DNA of 64,000 nucleotides from Cupriavidus sp. WKF15 (GTDB lineage Bacteria > Pseudomonadota > Gammaproteobacteria > Burkholderiales > Burkholderiaceae): NCBI RefSeq assembly GCF_029278605.1, contig NZ_CP119572.1, forward strand, positions 2,418,001 through 2,482,000. The letters run 5' to 3'. The position numbers and the translations under genes are program-made. Shown here in pieces: positions 56,963-64,000 of this stretch. The notes under the pieces were generated by a model. The model saw only the letters and a program-made list of their open reading frames with translations, had not been told where the DNA came from and did no database searches. The first letter of the stretch is position 1, and each line of letters begins with the position of its first letter.

Positions 56963-57166
56963 TCAGGTCGGGACCTTCTTGAGCATCTCGATGCCGACCT
57001 GGCCCGAGGCGATCTCGCGCAGGGCAACCACAGTGGGCTTGTCCTTCGCTTCCACCTTCGGGGTGTGGCCCTGCACCAGCTGGCGGGCACGGTACGTGGC
57101 CGCCAGGGCGAGCTCAAAGCGGTTCGGGATGTGTTTCAGACAATCTTCGACGGTAATACGCGCCAT
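56963..57166 (-). CDS. rpoZ: RNA polymerase omega subunit
   Basis: The 67-residue protein begins [20 protein letters not shown], the canonical omega start, with [17 protein letters not shown] and [15 protein letters not shown]. Omega helps assemble RNA polymerase and forms part of a ppGpp site, which fits its place between gmk and spoT. The ATG at 57166 is preceded by aaggtggattt. The frame is open to 57250 but only through the spacer. Confidence 0.97.
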
Positions 57167-57256
57167 ATCAAATCCACCTTGGGACAAAACCTGTTGGGTT
57201 GCTATTTTACAGCACCGCGCGGGAATCGCCCGGCGGCGCCCCGCGCGCATCAGCGC

Positions 57257-57907
57257 TCAGTGAATGCCAAGCTCGATAAAGAGCTCGGCGTGGCGCGCCT
57301 TTTGCGACGAAAAGCGCAGGCGCGTGGCGCGCACCACATTGCGCAGTTCCTCGAGCGCATCGTCGAACACCTCGTTGATGATGACGTAATCCGACTCGGA
57401 CGCATGCGACATTTCGCTGCCGGCGGCCAGCAGGCGCCGCACGATCACGTTCGGCTCGTCCTGCCCGCGCTTCTTCAGACGCTCTTCCAGCGCTGTCAGC
57501 GACGGCGGCAGGATGAAGATCTCCATCGCATTGGAGAAGCGCTTGTGCACCTGCTGCGCGCCCTGCCAGTCGATCTCGAGCAGCACGTCGTTGCCCTGCG
57601 CCATCTGCTCCTCGATCCACACTCGCGAAGTCGCGTAGTAGTTGCCGTGGACTTCCGCCCACTCGAGGAATTCGCCGCGATCACGCGCGGCGCGGAACTT
57701 GTCCACGGAACAGAAATGGTACTCGCGACCGTCCTGCTCGCCGGGGCGCGGCGCGCGCGTGGTGTGGGAGATCGACAACCGGATCGCCGGGTCCTGCGCA
57801 AGCAGTGCGTTGACCAGGGTCGACTTGCCGGCTCCGGAGGGTGCCACCACCATGAACAGGTTGCCGGGGTAGACGGTATCGATGGCAGTGTGGGGCGTAT
57901 CGCTCAT
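57257..57907 (-). CDS. gmk: Guanylate kinase
   Basis: Gmk phosphorylates GMP to GDP. The 216-residue protein has the P-loop [17 protein letters not shown] and the GMP-binding region [20 protein letters not shown]. It also shows [33 protein letters not shown], and the lid and C-terminal region [18 protein letters not shown]. It heads the gmk-rpoZ-spoT run on the minus strand, 62 bases downstream of yicC. Confidence 0.97.
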   Translation of the reverse strand: MSDTPHTAIDTVYPGNLFMVVAPSGAGKSTLVNALLAQDPAIRLSISHTTRAPRPGEQDGREYHFCSVDKFRAARDRGEFLEWAEVHGNYYATSRVWIEEQMAQGNDVLLEIDWQGAQQVHKRFSNAMEIFILPPSLTALEERLKKRGQDEPNVIVRRLLAAGSEMSHASESDYVIINEVFDDALEELRNVVRATRLRFSSQKARHAELFIELGIH

Positions 57908-57969
57908 GTGAATTCTTTGGATCTTCAGGCGTCGTGGCGCCAGGTGAAACGTCGTGCGTTGGACAGGTG

Positions 57970-58905
57970 TTACTCGAGGTTCTGGATCTGCTCGCGCATC
58001 TGCTCGATCAGCAGCTTGAGCTCCATCGATGCGTCGGCCAACTCCTTGGCGGCTGCCTTGGAACCCAGCGTGTTGGCCTCGCGGTTGAGCTCCTGCATCA
58101 TGAAATCCAGCCGCTTGCCGACCTGCCCGCCCTTCTTCAGGATATGACGGGTTTCATTCAGGTGTGCCTGCAGGCGCGACAGTTCCTCGGCAATGTCGAT
58201 GCGGATGCCGTAGACCGTGGCCTCCTGTCGGATACGCTCGGCGATCTCGTCGCGGCTCATCGACGGCATGCCGGCCGGCGCCGCCAGGTTGAACGCTTCC
58301 TGCAGGCGCTCGGTCAGCTTGCCCTGATGATGGGCGATCAGCTGCGGAATGGCAGGCGTGAGCCGTTCGACGATGGCCAGCATCGTATCGATACGCTCCA
58401 TCAGCGTGGCCTTGAGCGCATCGCCCTCGCGGCGGCGCGCTTCGCGCAGCTGGTCCAGCGCTTCGCGCGCGGCGCCCATCACGGCTTCGCGCAGCGCGTC
58501 CTGGGACAGCTCGGGCTCGACCAGCACGCCGGGCCAGCGCAGGATCTCGCCCATGCGCAACGTACCCGCCGTCGGGAAGGTATTCGCCACGGTCGATTCC
58601 AGTGCGCGGATCTGGCCCAGCAGGCCCTCATTGAGCGCCAGCGTGGCGCCGCCGGTATCGGTGCGCTGCAGGTTGATGCGGCATTCGAGCTTGCCGCGCG
58701 ACAGTTCGGCCATCAGCATCTCGCGCAGCGCCGGCTCAAAGGCGCGGCACTCTTCGGGGGCGCGGAACAACAGGTCGAGAAAACGCGAATTGACAGTCCG
58801 GAATTCCACCGAAACGGAAGCCGTCCTGCCGCTGGGCTCACCCTGCGCGTTTGTCAGCGGCGCCTGGCGGGTTGCCAGGCCATAACCTGTCATGCTGTGG
58901 ATCAT
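57970..58905 (-). CDS. yicC: YicC/YloC-family endoribonuclease
   Basis: The 311-residue protein starts [14 protein letters not shown], the signature N-terminus, and includes [35 protein letters not shown] and the C-terminal [20 protein letters not shown] with [18 protein letters not shown]. The family acts on RNA and was long listed as a stress-induced protein. It commonly precedes gmk, as here. Confidence 0.95.
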   Translation of the reverse strand: MIHSMTGYGLATRQAPLTNAQGEPSGRTASVSVEFRTVNSRFLDLLFRAPEECRAFEPALREMLMAELSRGKLECRINLQRTDTGGATLALNEGLLGQIRALESTVANTFPTAGTLRMGEILRWPGVLVEPELSQDALREAVMGAAREALDQLREARRREGDALKATLMERIDTMLAIVERLTPAIPQLIAHHQGKLTERLQEAFNLAAPAGMPSMSRDEIAERIRQEATVYGIRIDIAEELSRLQAHLNETRHILKKGGQVGKRLDFMMQELNREANTLGSKAAAKELADASMELKLLIEQMREQIQNLE

Positions 58906-59061
58906 TAATATTCTCGCGAAATGGCGCGGCCCCGGGGGTAGGCTGGGGCCGCAGCAAGGGCGTCTTGTATCCGCCGAAATGGGGCCACAATGCCCGCTAT
59001 TGTGTTCTTTACAAGTGACCGATTAGCCGTGACAATCCGAGGCAAATCCGGTCCGATTCCT

Positions 59062-60126
59062 ATGACAGAGTCCAAGGGCGCTACACAACCCAAGAGTGCA
59101 CCGCTGCCCGTCGGCACGCTGTTGTCCAACTACCGTATTGTAAAGAAGTTGGCCAGCGGGGGGTTTAGTTTCGTCTACCTCGCCACGGACGAGACCGGCG
59201 CACCGGTCGCCATCAAGGAATACCTGCCCTCGTCGCTGGCGCGCCGCAATCCCGGCGAACTGATCCCGATGGTGCCCGAGGAAAACGCGGCGTCGTTCCG
59301 CCTGGGCCTGAAATACTTCTTCGAAGAAGGCCGCTCGCTGGCCCGCATCTCGCATCACAGCGTCGTCCGCGTGGTGAACTTCTTCCGCGAGAACTCGACC
59401 GTCTACATGGTGATGAACTATGAGATGGGCAAGACGCTGCAGGAGCACATCCTGGCCGCGCGCCAGCAGGGCCGCGCCAAGGTGCTGCGCGAACACTTCA
59501 TCCGCAAGGTCTTCCATGACCTGATGAGCGGCCTGCGCGAAGTCCATATCCACAAGCTGCTGCACCTGGACATCAAGCCCGGCAACATCTACCTGCGCGA
59601 AGACGAATCACCGATCCTGCTTGATTTCGGCGCCGCGCGGCAAACCCTCACCATGGAAGCCAAGCGCTTCCAGCCGATGTACACCCCGGGTTTCGCCGCG
59701 CCCGAACTCTACGGCAAGCACAACGAGCTCGGGCCCTGGACCGACGTCTACAGCCTGGGCGCGACGCTCTATGCCTGCATGGCCGGCATGCCGCCGCAGG
59801 AAGCCAACCAGCGCGAAAAGGACGACCGCATGGGCGACGCCATCACGCGCCTGCGCAGCAGCTACACCAACGGCCTCGTCGACCTGGTCGAATGGTGCCT
59901 GCGGCTCGCTCCGGCGGAGCGCCCGCAGAGCGTCTTCCGCCTGCAAAAGGAGTTGCGCGAGCAAACCAACGCGCTCGGCGAGCAAGCCGCCCAGATGGCG
60001 CCGCCCGCCCCCGCGGATCGCGCGGAGCGGACCGGCCCGTCCAGCCGCTTCCTGAACCTGCTGCGCCGCCGCGATGACACGGCAGGCGCCCCCGCGCGCC
60101 AGCCCGCGGACACAAGCGGCGACTAA
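59062..60126 (+). CDS. Hanks-type serine/threonine protein kinase
   Basis: The 354-residue protein has a full kinase domain: glycine loop LASGGFSFVYLATD, the ATP lysine K52 (APVAIKEYL), catalytic loop HLDIKPGN at 168-175 (D170, K172, N175) and DFG at 188-190. It also has the APE-like FAAPELYG and DVYSLGATLYACMAG. The catalytic loop reads HLD where eukaryotic kinases have HRD; this is common in bacterial kinases. The C-terminal 60 residues are proline and arginine rich and show no membrane helix, so it should be cytoplasmic. A PP2C phosphatase gene follows 50 bases later. The ATG at 59062 is preferred over upstream starts that lack similarity. Confidence 0.93.
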   Translation: MTESKGATQPKSAPLPVGTLLSNYRIVKKLASGGFSFVYLATDETGAPVAIKEYLPSSLARRNPGELIPMVPEENAASFRLGLKYFFEEGRSLARISHHSVVRVVNFFRENSTVYMVMNYEMGKTLQEHILAARQQGRAKVLREHFIRKVFHDLMSGLREVHIHKLLHLDIKPGNIYLREDESPILLDFGAARQTLTMEAKRFQPMYTPGFAAPELYGKHNELGPWTDVYSLGATLYACMAGMPPQEANQREKDDRMGDAITRLRSSYTNGLVDLVEWCLRLAPAERPQSVFRLQKELREQTNALGEQAAQMAPPAPADRAERTGPSSRFLNLLRRRDDTAGAPARQPADTSGD

Positions 60127-60176
60127 ATCACTCACAGTCCCGCATTTCCGAACCGAACCCTTCCGAAACAGCCAAC

Positions 60177-61091
60177 ATGCGATTCTCCGTCTATCAGGAA
60201 AGCAGGAAAGGCGGCCGCCGCATCAACCAGGACCGCATGGGCTATTGCTTCACGCGCGATGCCCTGCTGATGGTCCTGGCCGACGGCCTGGGCGGCCATG
60301 CCTTCGGCGAAGTCGCCGCGCAGCAGGCACTGCAGACGCTGGCGCGCCAGTTCCAGACCCAGGCCCGCCCGGTCATCCGCAACCCGGCGGATTTCCTGCA
60401 GGACACCATCATGCTGGCGCACCGGGAGATCCACCGTTACGCGGAAGCGCACCGGCTTTCGGACGTGCCGCGCACGACCGTGGTCTGCTGCCTGATACAG
60501 CATGGCCAGATTCACTGGGCCCATGCCGGCGACTCGCGCTTCTACATGGTGCGCAAGGGCCGGCTTCTGACGCGTACGCGCGACCACTCGAAGATCGAGA
60601 ACCTGCTGCAGCAGGAACGCGTGCTGCCCATGGAAGTGGCCAACCACCCCGAGCGCAACAAGCTCTACAACTGCCTCGGGTCGCCCAACCTGCCGCTGAT
60701 CGACATCGGCGGTCCGGTGCGGCTCGAGCCGGGCGATGTTGCGCTGCTGGGTTCCGACGGCTTGTGGGGACCGCTTGAAGAGCCGGAGATCGTGGACAGG
60801 CTCACCAGGCTCTCGGTCGTGCAGGCGGTACCCGAACTGATTACGCGCGCGCTGGAAAAAGCCGGCGAAGGTGCCGACAACACCACCGGCATCGCCATGA
60901 TGTGGGAACTCGACGCCAGCGCAACGGGCGACGAATCCGTCATGACCGACACCCTGCCGCTGAACGCCTTCACGACCTCCATTCTCGAACGACCGGGCAC
61001 GGAGGCCGACCTGCTCTCCGAAGAGGAAATCGAGCGCTCCATCGCCGAGATCCGCGCGGCCATCGACAAGACCAGCAACCTGATGCGCTGA
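60177..61091 (+). CDS. PP2C-family serine/threonine phosphatase
   Basis: The 304-residue protein has PP2C metal-site motifs: RRINQDRMGYCFTRDA (D19), MVLADGLGGHAFGEVAAQQA (D36, G37), HWAHAGDSRFYMVRKGRLL, ALLGSDGLWGPLEEPE and GADNTTGIAMMWEL. It should reverse phosphorylations made by the adjacent kinase. The C-terminal 60 residues extend past the catalytic core and are acidic (EADLLSEEEIERSIAEIRAA). The ATG at 60177 has a weak ribosome site. Confidence 0.93.
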   Translation: MRFSVYQESRKGGRRINQDRMGYCFTRDALLMVLADGLGGHAFGEVAAQQALQTLARQFQTQARPVIRNPADFLQDTIMLAHREIHRYAEAHRLSDVPRTTVVCCLIQHGQIHWAHAGDSRFYMVRKGRLLTRTRDHSKIENLLQQERVLPMEVANHPERNKLYNCLGSPNLPLIDIGGPVRLEPGDVALLGSDGLWGPLEEPEIVDRLTRLSVVQAVPELITRALEKAGEGADNTTGIAMMWELDASATGDESVMTDTLPLNAFTTSILERPGTEADLLSEEEIERSIAEIRAAIDKTSNLMR

Positions 61092-61150
61092 GCACGCCAG
61101 CCGGTAATGGCGGGAAGGCGGGAAGGCGGGCACGCAAAGCCCGCCAGGGT

Positions 61151-61156
61151 TAGAAT
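61151..61156 (+). promoter_or_regulatory. Candidate -10 element of rph
   Basis: TAGAAT followed by CGCGG, 34 bases upstream of the rph start. This would let rph-rdgB-hemW be expressed apart from the kinase and phosphatase genes. Confidence 0.5.
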
Positions 61157-61190
61157 CGCGGTCTCCACCCGATTCGAGCGAACCACTCCC

Positions 61191-61910
61191 ATGCGACCCA
61201 GCGGACGCGCAGCCGATGCGCTGCGTTCTATCAGCCTGACCCGTCACTACACCCGCCACGCCGAAGGCTCCGTCTTGTGTGCCTTTGGCGATACCAAGGT
61301 GCTGTGCACCGCCAGCGTGCTGTCCAAGGTGCCGCCGCACAAAAAAGGCAGCGGCGAAGGCTGGGTCACGGCCGAATACGGCATGCTGCCGCGCGCCACG
61401 CATACGCGCTCGGACCGCGAAGCCGCGCGCGGCAAGCAGACCGGCCGCACCCAGGAAATCCAGCGACTGATCGGCCGCGCCATGCGCTCGGTTTTCGACC
61501 TGGCCGCGCTGGGCGAATACACGTTGCACCTCGACTGCGACGTGCTGCAGGCCGACGGCGGCACCCGTACGGCGGCCATCACCGGCGCGTTCGTGGCCGC
61601 GCATGACGCGGTCTCGGCCATGCTGCGCAACGGCCAGCTCAGCGCCAGCCCGATCCGCGACTTCGTCGCGGCCGTCTCGGTCGGCATGGTCGACGGCGTG
61701 CCGGTGCTGGACCTGGACTATGCCGAGGACAGCAACTGCGATACCGACATGAACGTGGTCATGACCGGCAGCGGCGGCTTCGTCGAGGTGCAAGGCACCG
61801 CCGAAGGCACGCCCTTCAGCCGCGCCGACCTCGACGCCATGACGCGCCTGGCCGAAGCCGGCATCGCGCAACTGGTCCGGCACCAGCGCCAGGCGCTGGG
61901 CCTGGCCTGA
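61191..61910 (+). CDS. rph: Ribonuclease PH
   Basis: RNase PH trims tRNA 3' ends with phosphate. The 239-residue protein begins [20 protein letters not shown] and shows [38 protein letters not shown], the arginine-rich [40 protein letters not shown] and [15 protein letters not shown]. The upstream open frame to 61107 is not conserved. It is followed by rdgB after 15 bases. Confidence 0.97.
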   Translation: MRPSGRAADALRSISLTRHYTRHAEGSVLCAFGDTKVLCTASVLSKVPPHKKGSGEGWVTAEYGMLPRATHTRSDREAARGKQTGRTQEIQRLIGRAMRSVFDLAALGEYTLHLDCDVLQADGGTRTAAITGAFVAAHDAVSAMLRNGQLSASPIRDFVAAVSVGMVDGVPVLDLDYAEDSNCDTDMNVVMTGSGGFVEVQGTAEGTPFSRADLDAMTRLAEAGIAQLVRHQRQALGLA

Positions 61911-61925
61911 AGGACGCTGCACACC

Positions 61926-62543
61926 ATGCAACGCCTGGTCCTGGCCTCAAACAATCCTGGCAAGCTGCGTGAATTCGGCGCGCTGCTGGCCCCGCTCGGC
62001 TTTGATGTCGTATCGCAAGGCGAGTTGGGTGTCCCCGAAGCCGAAGAGCCGTTCGGCACCTTCGTCGAGAACGCGCTGGCCAAGGCCAGGCACGCCAGCC
62101 GGCTGGCCGGCATGCCCGCGCTGGCCGACGATTCGGGCATCTGCGTGCAGGCGCTCGACGGTGCCCCGGGCGTCTACTCGGCGCGCTACGCGCAGATGGC
62201 CGGCCGGGCCAATTCCGACGCCGCCAACAACGCGCACCTGATCTCGCAACTCGCCGGCAAGCTGAACCGCCGCGCGCATTACTACTGCGTGCTGGTCTTC
62301 GTCCGGCATGCCGCGGATCCCTGCCCCATCATCGCCGAAGGCGTATGGCATGGCGAAGTCGTCGATGCCCCGCGCGGTGCCGGCGGCTTCGGCTACGACG
62401 CGCATTTCCTGCTGCCGGAGCTGGGCAAGACCGCCGCCGAACTGCCCGCCGAAGAAAAGAACGCAGTCAGCCATCGCGCACTGGCGCTGCGTTCGCTGGC
62501 GGCACGGCTGCAGACCGAAAGCCGCGGGCAGGCAGCGCGATGA
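61926..62543 (+). CDS. rdgB: XTP/dITP diphosphatase (non-canonical purine NTP pyrophosphatase)
   Basis: RdgB removes dITP, XTP and dXTP from the nucleotide pool. The 205-residue product has the substrate-binding start LVLASNNPGKLREFGALL, then EPFGTFVENALAKARHASRL, the catalytic ALADDSGICVQALDGAPGVY, GGFGYDAHFLLPELG and the C-terminal KNAVSHRALALR. It overlaps hemW by an ATGA. Confidence 0.97.
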   Translation: MQRLVLASNNPGKLREFGALLAPLGFDVVSQGELGVPEAEEPFGTFVENALAKARHASRLAGMPALADDSGICVQALDGAPGVYSARYAQMAGRANSDAANNAHLISQLAGKLNRRAHYYCVLVFVRHAADPCPIIAEGVWHGEVVDAPRGAGGFGYDAHFLLPELGKTAAELPAEEKNAVSHRALALRSLAARLQTESRGQAAR

Positions 62544-63781
62544 TTCCGATCGTACCGGCCAGCACATCGCCGGCCGCGCCCGCCGACAACACGCAACTCT
62601 GGCTCAAGCCCGGCCAGATCGCGCTGCCGGGCTCGCCGCCGCTGTCGCTCTACGTGCATGTGCCGTGGTGCGTGCGCAAGTGTCCCTACTGCGATTTCAA
62701 TTCGCATGCGGTGCCTGGCAAGGACGGCACCCACGACATTCCGGAAGACGCCTACCTGGACGCCTTGCGCGCCGACCTGGAGCAATCGCTGCCGCTGGTA
62801 TGGGGCCGCCCGGTCCATACGGTCTTCATTGGCGGCGGCACACCGAGCCTGCTGTCCGCGGCCGGCATGGACCGGCTGCTATCGGATATCCGTGCACTGC
62901 TGCCGCTCGATGCCGACGCCGAGATCACGATGGAGGCCAACCCGGGAACGTTCGAGGCCGAACGCTTCGCCAGCTACCGCGCGAGCGGCGTGAACCGGCT
63001 TTCTATCGGGATCCAGAGCTTCAACGACAGCCACCTGCAGGCGCTCGGCCGCATCCACGGCGAACGCGAGGCACGCGCGGCCATCGACATCGCGCAGCGC
63101 AGCTTCGACAACATCAACCTCGACCTGATGTACGCGCTGCCCGGCCAGACCATGGAGCAGTGCCGCGACGACCTCGAGACTGCGCTGTCGTATGGCACCG
63201 CGCACCTGTCGCTCTACCACCTGACGCTGGAGCCCAACACGCTGTTCGCCAAGTACCCGCCCGCGCTGCCGGACGACGACCTGGCCTATGAGATGCAGGA
63301 CCTGATCGAAGCGCGCACGGCCCAGGCCGGCTATCGTCATTACGAGACCTCCGCCTACGCGCGCGCGCATCGCGAAGCGCGGCACAACCTGAACTACTGG
63401 CGCTTTGGCGACTACCTTGGCATTGGCGCCGGTGCGCACGGCAAGCTGTCCTTCCCCAACCGCGTCCTGCGCCAGATGCGGCACAAGCATCCGGCCACCT
63501 ACATGGCGCAGGCCGTGGCCGGCAGCGCGGTGCAGGAAGCGCGCGAAGTCGGCGCGGATGAGCTGCCATTCGAGTTCATGCTCAACGCGCTGCGGCTGAC
63601 CGACGGCGTGCCGGCATCGAGCTTCCACGACATGACGGGACTGCCGCTGCACGCCATCAGCCGGCAGCTCGCGGCGGCGGAGAAGAAGGGATTGATTGAC
63701 GCCGACCCCACGGTAATCCGCCCGACCGAACTCGGACGACGCTTCCTCAATGACCTGCAGGAGATGTTCCTGAAAGACTGA
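62540..63781 (+). CDS. hemW: Radical SAM protein HemW (heme chaperone, CPO-III-like)
   Basis: The 413-residue protein has the radical SAM cluster C44-VRK-C48-PY-C51, VFIGGGTPSLL, MEANPGTFEAERF, RLSIGIQSFNDSHLQALGR and LDLMYALPGQTMEQC. The HemW C-terminal part (LNYWRFGDYLGIGAGAHGKL, FEFMLNALRLTDGVP) follows. It lacks the additional residues of true coproporphyrinogen dehydrogenase and fits HemW, which traffics heme. Coupled to rdgB by the ATGA overlap. Confidence 0.94.
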   Translation: MIPIVPASTSPAAPADNTQLWLKPGQIALPGSPPLSLYVHVPWCVRKCPYCDFNSHAVPGKDGTHDIPEDAYLDALRADLEQSLPLVWGRPVHTVFIGGGTPSLLSAAGMDRLLSDIRALLPLDADAEITMEANPGTFEAERFASYRASGVNRLSIGIQSFNDSHLQALGRIHGEREARAAIDIAQRSFDNINLDLMYALPGQTMEQCRDDLETALSYGTAHLSLYHLTLEPNTLFAKYPPALPDDDLAYEMQDLIEARTAQAGYRHYETSAYARAHREARHNLNYWRFGDYLGIGAGAHGKLSFPNRVLRQMRHKHPATYMAQAVAGSAVQEAREVGADELPFEFMLNALRLTDGVPASSFHDMTGLPLHAISRQLAAAEKKGLIDADPTVIRPTELGRRFLNDLQEMFLKD

Positions 63782-63808
63782 GGACGGCGACGCGCCTGGC
63801 ACGAAAGT

Positions 63809-63839
63809 ACGAAGGCCACGGCATTGCCGTGGCCTTCGT
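63809..63839. terminator. Bidirectional terminator after hemW
   Basis: A perfect 14-bp stem (63809-63822 with 63826-63839, loop att), located between hemW and the convergent partial gene. It has only short T tracts. Confidence 0.85.
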
Positions 63840-63862
63840 TGCTTGGTCGACCTTAACCGGGA

Positions 63863-64000
63863 TCAGTACGGCACGGCCATGTCATTGGCCACGCGGGCGC
63901 GCATGCCGACCTGCAAGTTGCCAAGGTTGCTCTGCGTCACGGTGGCAACCCGGCCATCGTCGAGCCGGACATTGACGCGATAGGCGGTTTGCGTATTGCT
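63863..64000 (-). CDS. 3' end of a minus-strand gene, probably a glycine-zipper lipoprotein
   Basis: The last 46 codons read SNTQTAYRVNVRLDDGRVAT, then VTQSNLGNLQVGMRARVAND and MAVPY. This pattern (YRVNVRLDDG...VTQ...L.VG.R.RV) is typical of the C-terminus of glycine-zipper 2TM-domain outer-membrane lipoproteins (SlyB-like). The gene start lies outside the window. Confidence 0.7.
   Translation of the reverse strand, partial: SNTQTAYRVNVRLDDGRVATVTQSNLGNLQVGMRARVANDMAVPY

Overview
The window looks like a chromosomal segment of a beta-proteobacterium of the Cupriavidus/Ralstonia group (Burkholderiaceae). This is an inference from several things: high GC content, the betaproteobacterial porin type, the gene order gmk-rpoZ-spoT and rph-rdgB-hemW, urate hydroxylase PuuD instead of a soluble uricase, and the close fit of protein lengths to that group. 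No species can be fixed from the sequence alone.

Region 1 (1-8.6 kb) is purine base catabolism. A LysR regulator (cut by the window edge) is divergent from xdhA-xdhB-xdhC, an adenine deaminase of the ADD family and guanine deaminase. Region 2 (8.6-12.9 kb) holds a membrane fatty acid desaturase with an FNR-like palindrome upstream, a Mn2+ exporter of the UPF0016 family behind a yybP-ykoY riboswitch, and ilvD. It ends in a terminator and a large imperfect inverted repeat. Region 3 (13.3-19.1 kb) continues purine catabolism: puuD and uraH on the minus strand, a divergent FCD-type GntR regulator, an NCS2 purine/urate permease, puuE and uraD. Regions 1 and 3 together take guanine, adenine and hypoxanthine through xanthine and urate to allantoin and allantoate; later steps are not in the window. 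Region 4 (19.3-28.3 kb) has a porin, a small hypothetical gene, maeB, a DUF4136 lipoprotein, pepN and fbp.

Region 5 (28.5-29.8 kb) is a tRNA-Thr gene followed by the remains of an integrated element. It has a broken tyrosine integrase, two small phage-like minus-strand genes and a 17-bp copy of the tRNA 3' end marking the far junction. Region 6 (29.9-36.5 kb) is the most unusual part: an FCD GntR regulator divergent from an operon for an MFS transporter, a DUF1445 protein (YcsI-like), a fused KipI-KipA (PxpB-PxpC-like) protein and a biotin carboxylase with its own biotinyl domain. It resembles the Bacillus 5-oxoprolinase (kip) locus, with the PxpA subunit replaced by a biotin-dependent carboxylase. 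It also resembles a urea carboxylase split into two proteins. The substrate is unknown.

Region 7 (36.6-53.3 kb) is mixed: an Aer-like chemoreceptor, an ArsR/SRPBCC pair with a perfect palindrome on the arsR start codon, a FapA/DUF342 protein, a methyltransferase, DUF1415, two flavoproteins, a MocR regulator, a diguanylate cyclase with a duplicated sensor half, an LpxO-like hydroxylase, several small hypothetical genes and an initiator tRNA-Met. Region 8 (53.5-64 kb) is conserved housekeeping: tRNA-Arg, greB, then spoT, rpoZ, gmk and yicC on the minus strand, a Hanks-type kinase and PP2C phosphatase pair, rph, rdgB, hemW, and the end of a minus-strand gene that leaves the window.
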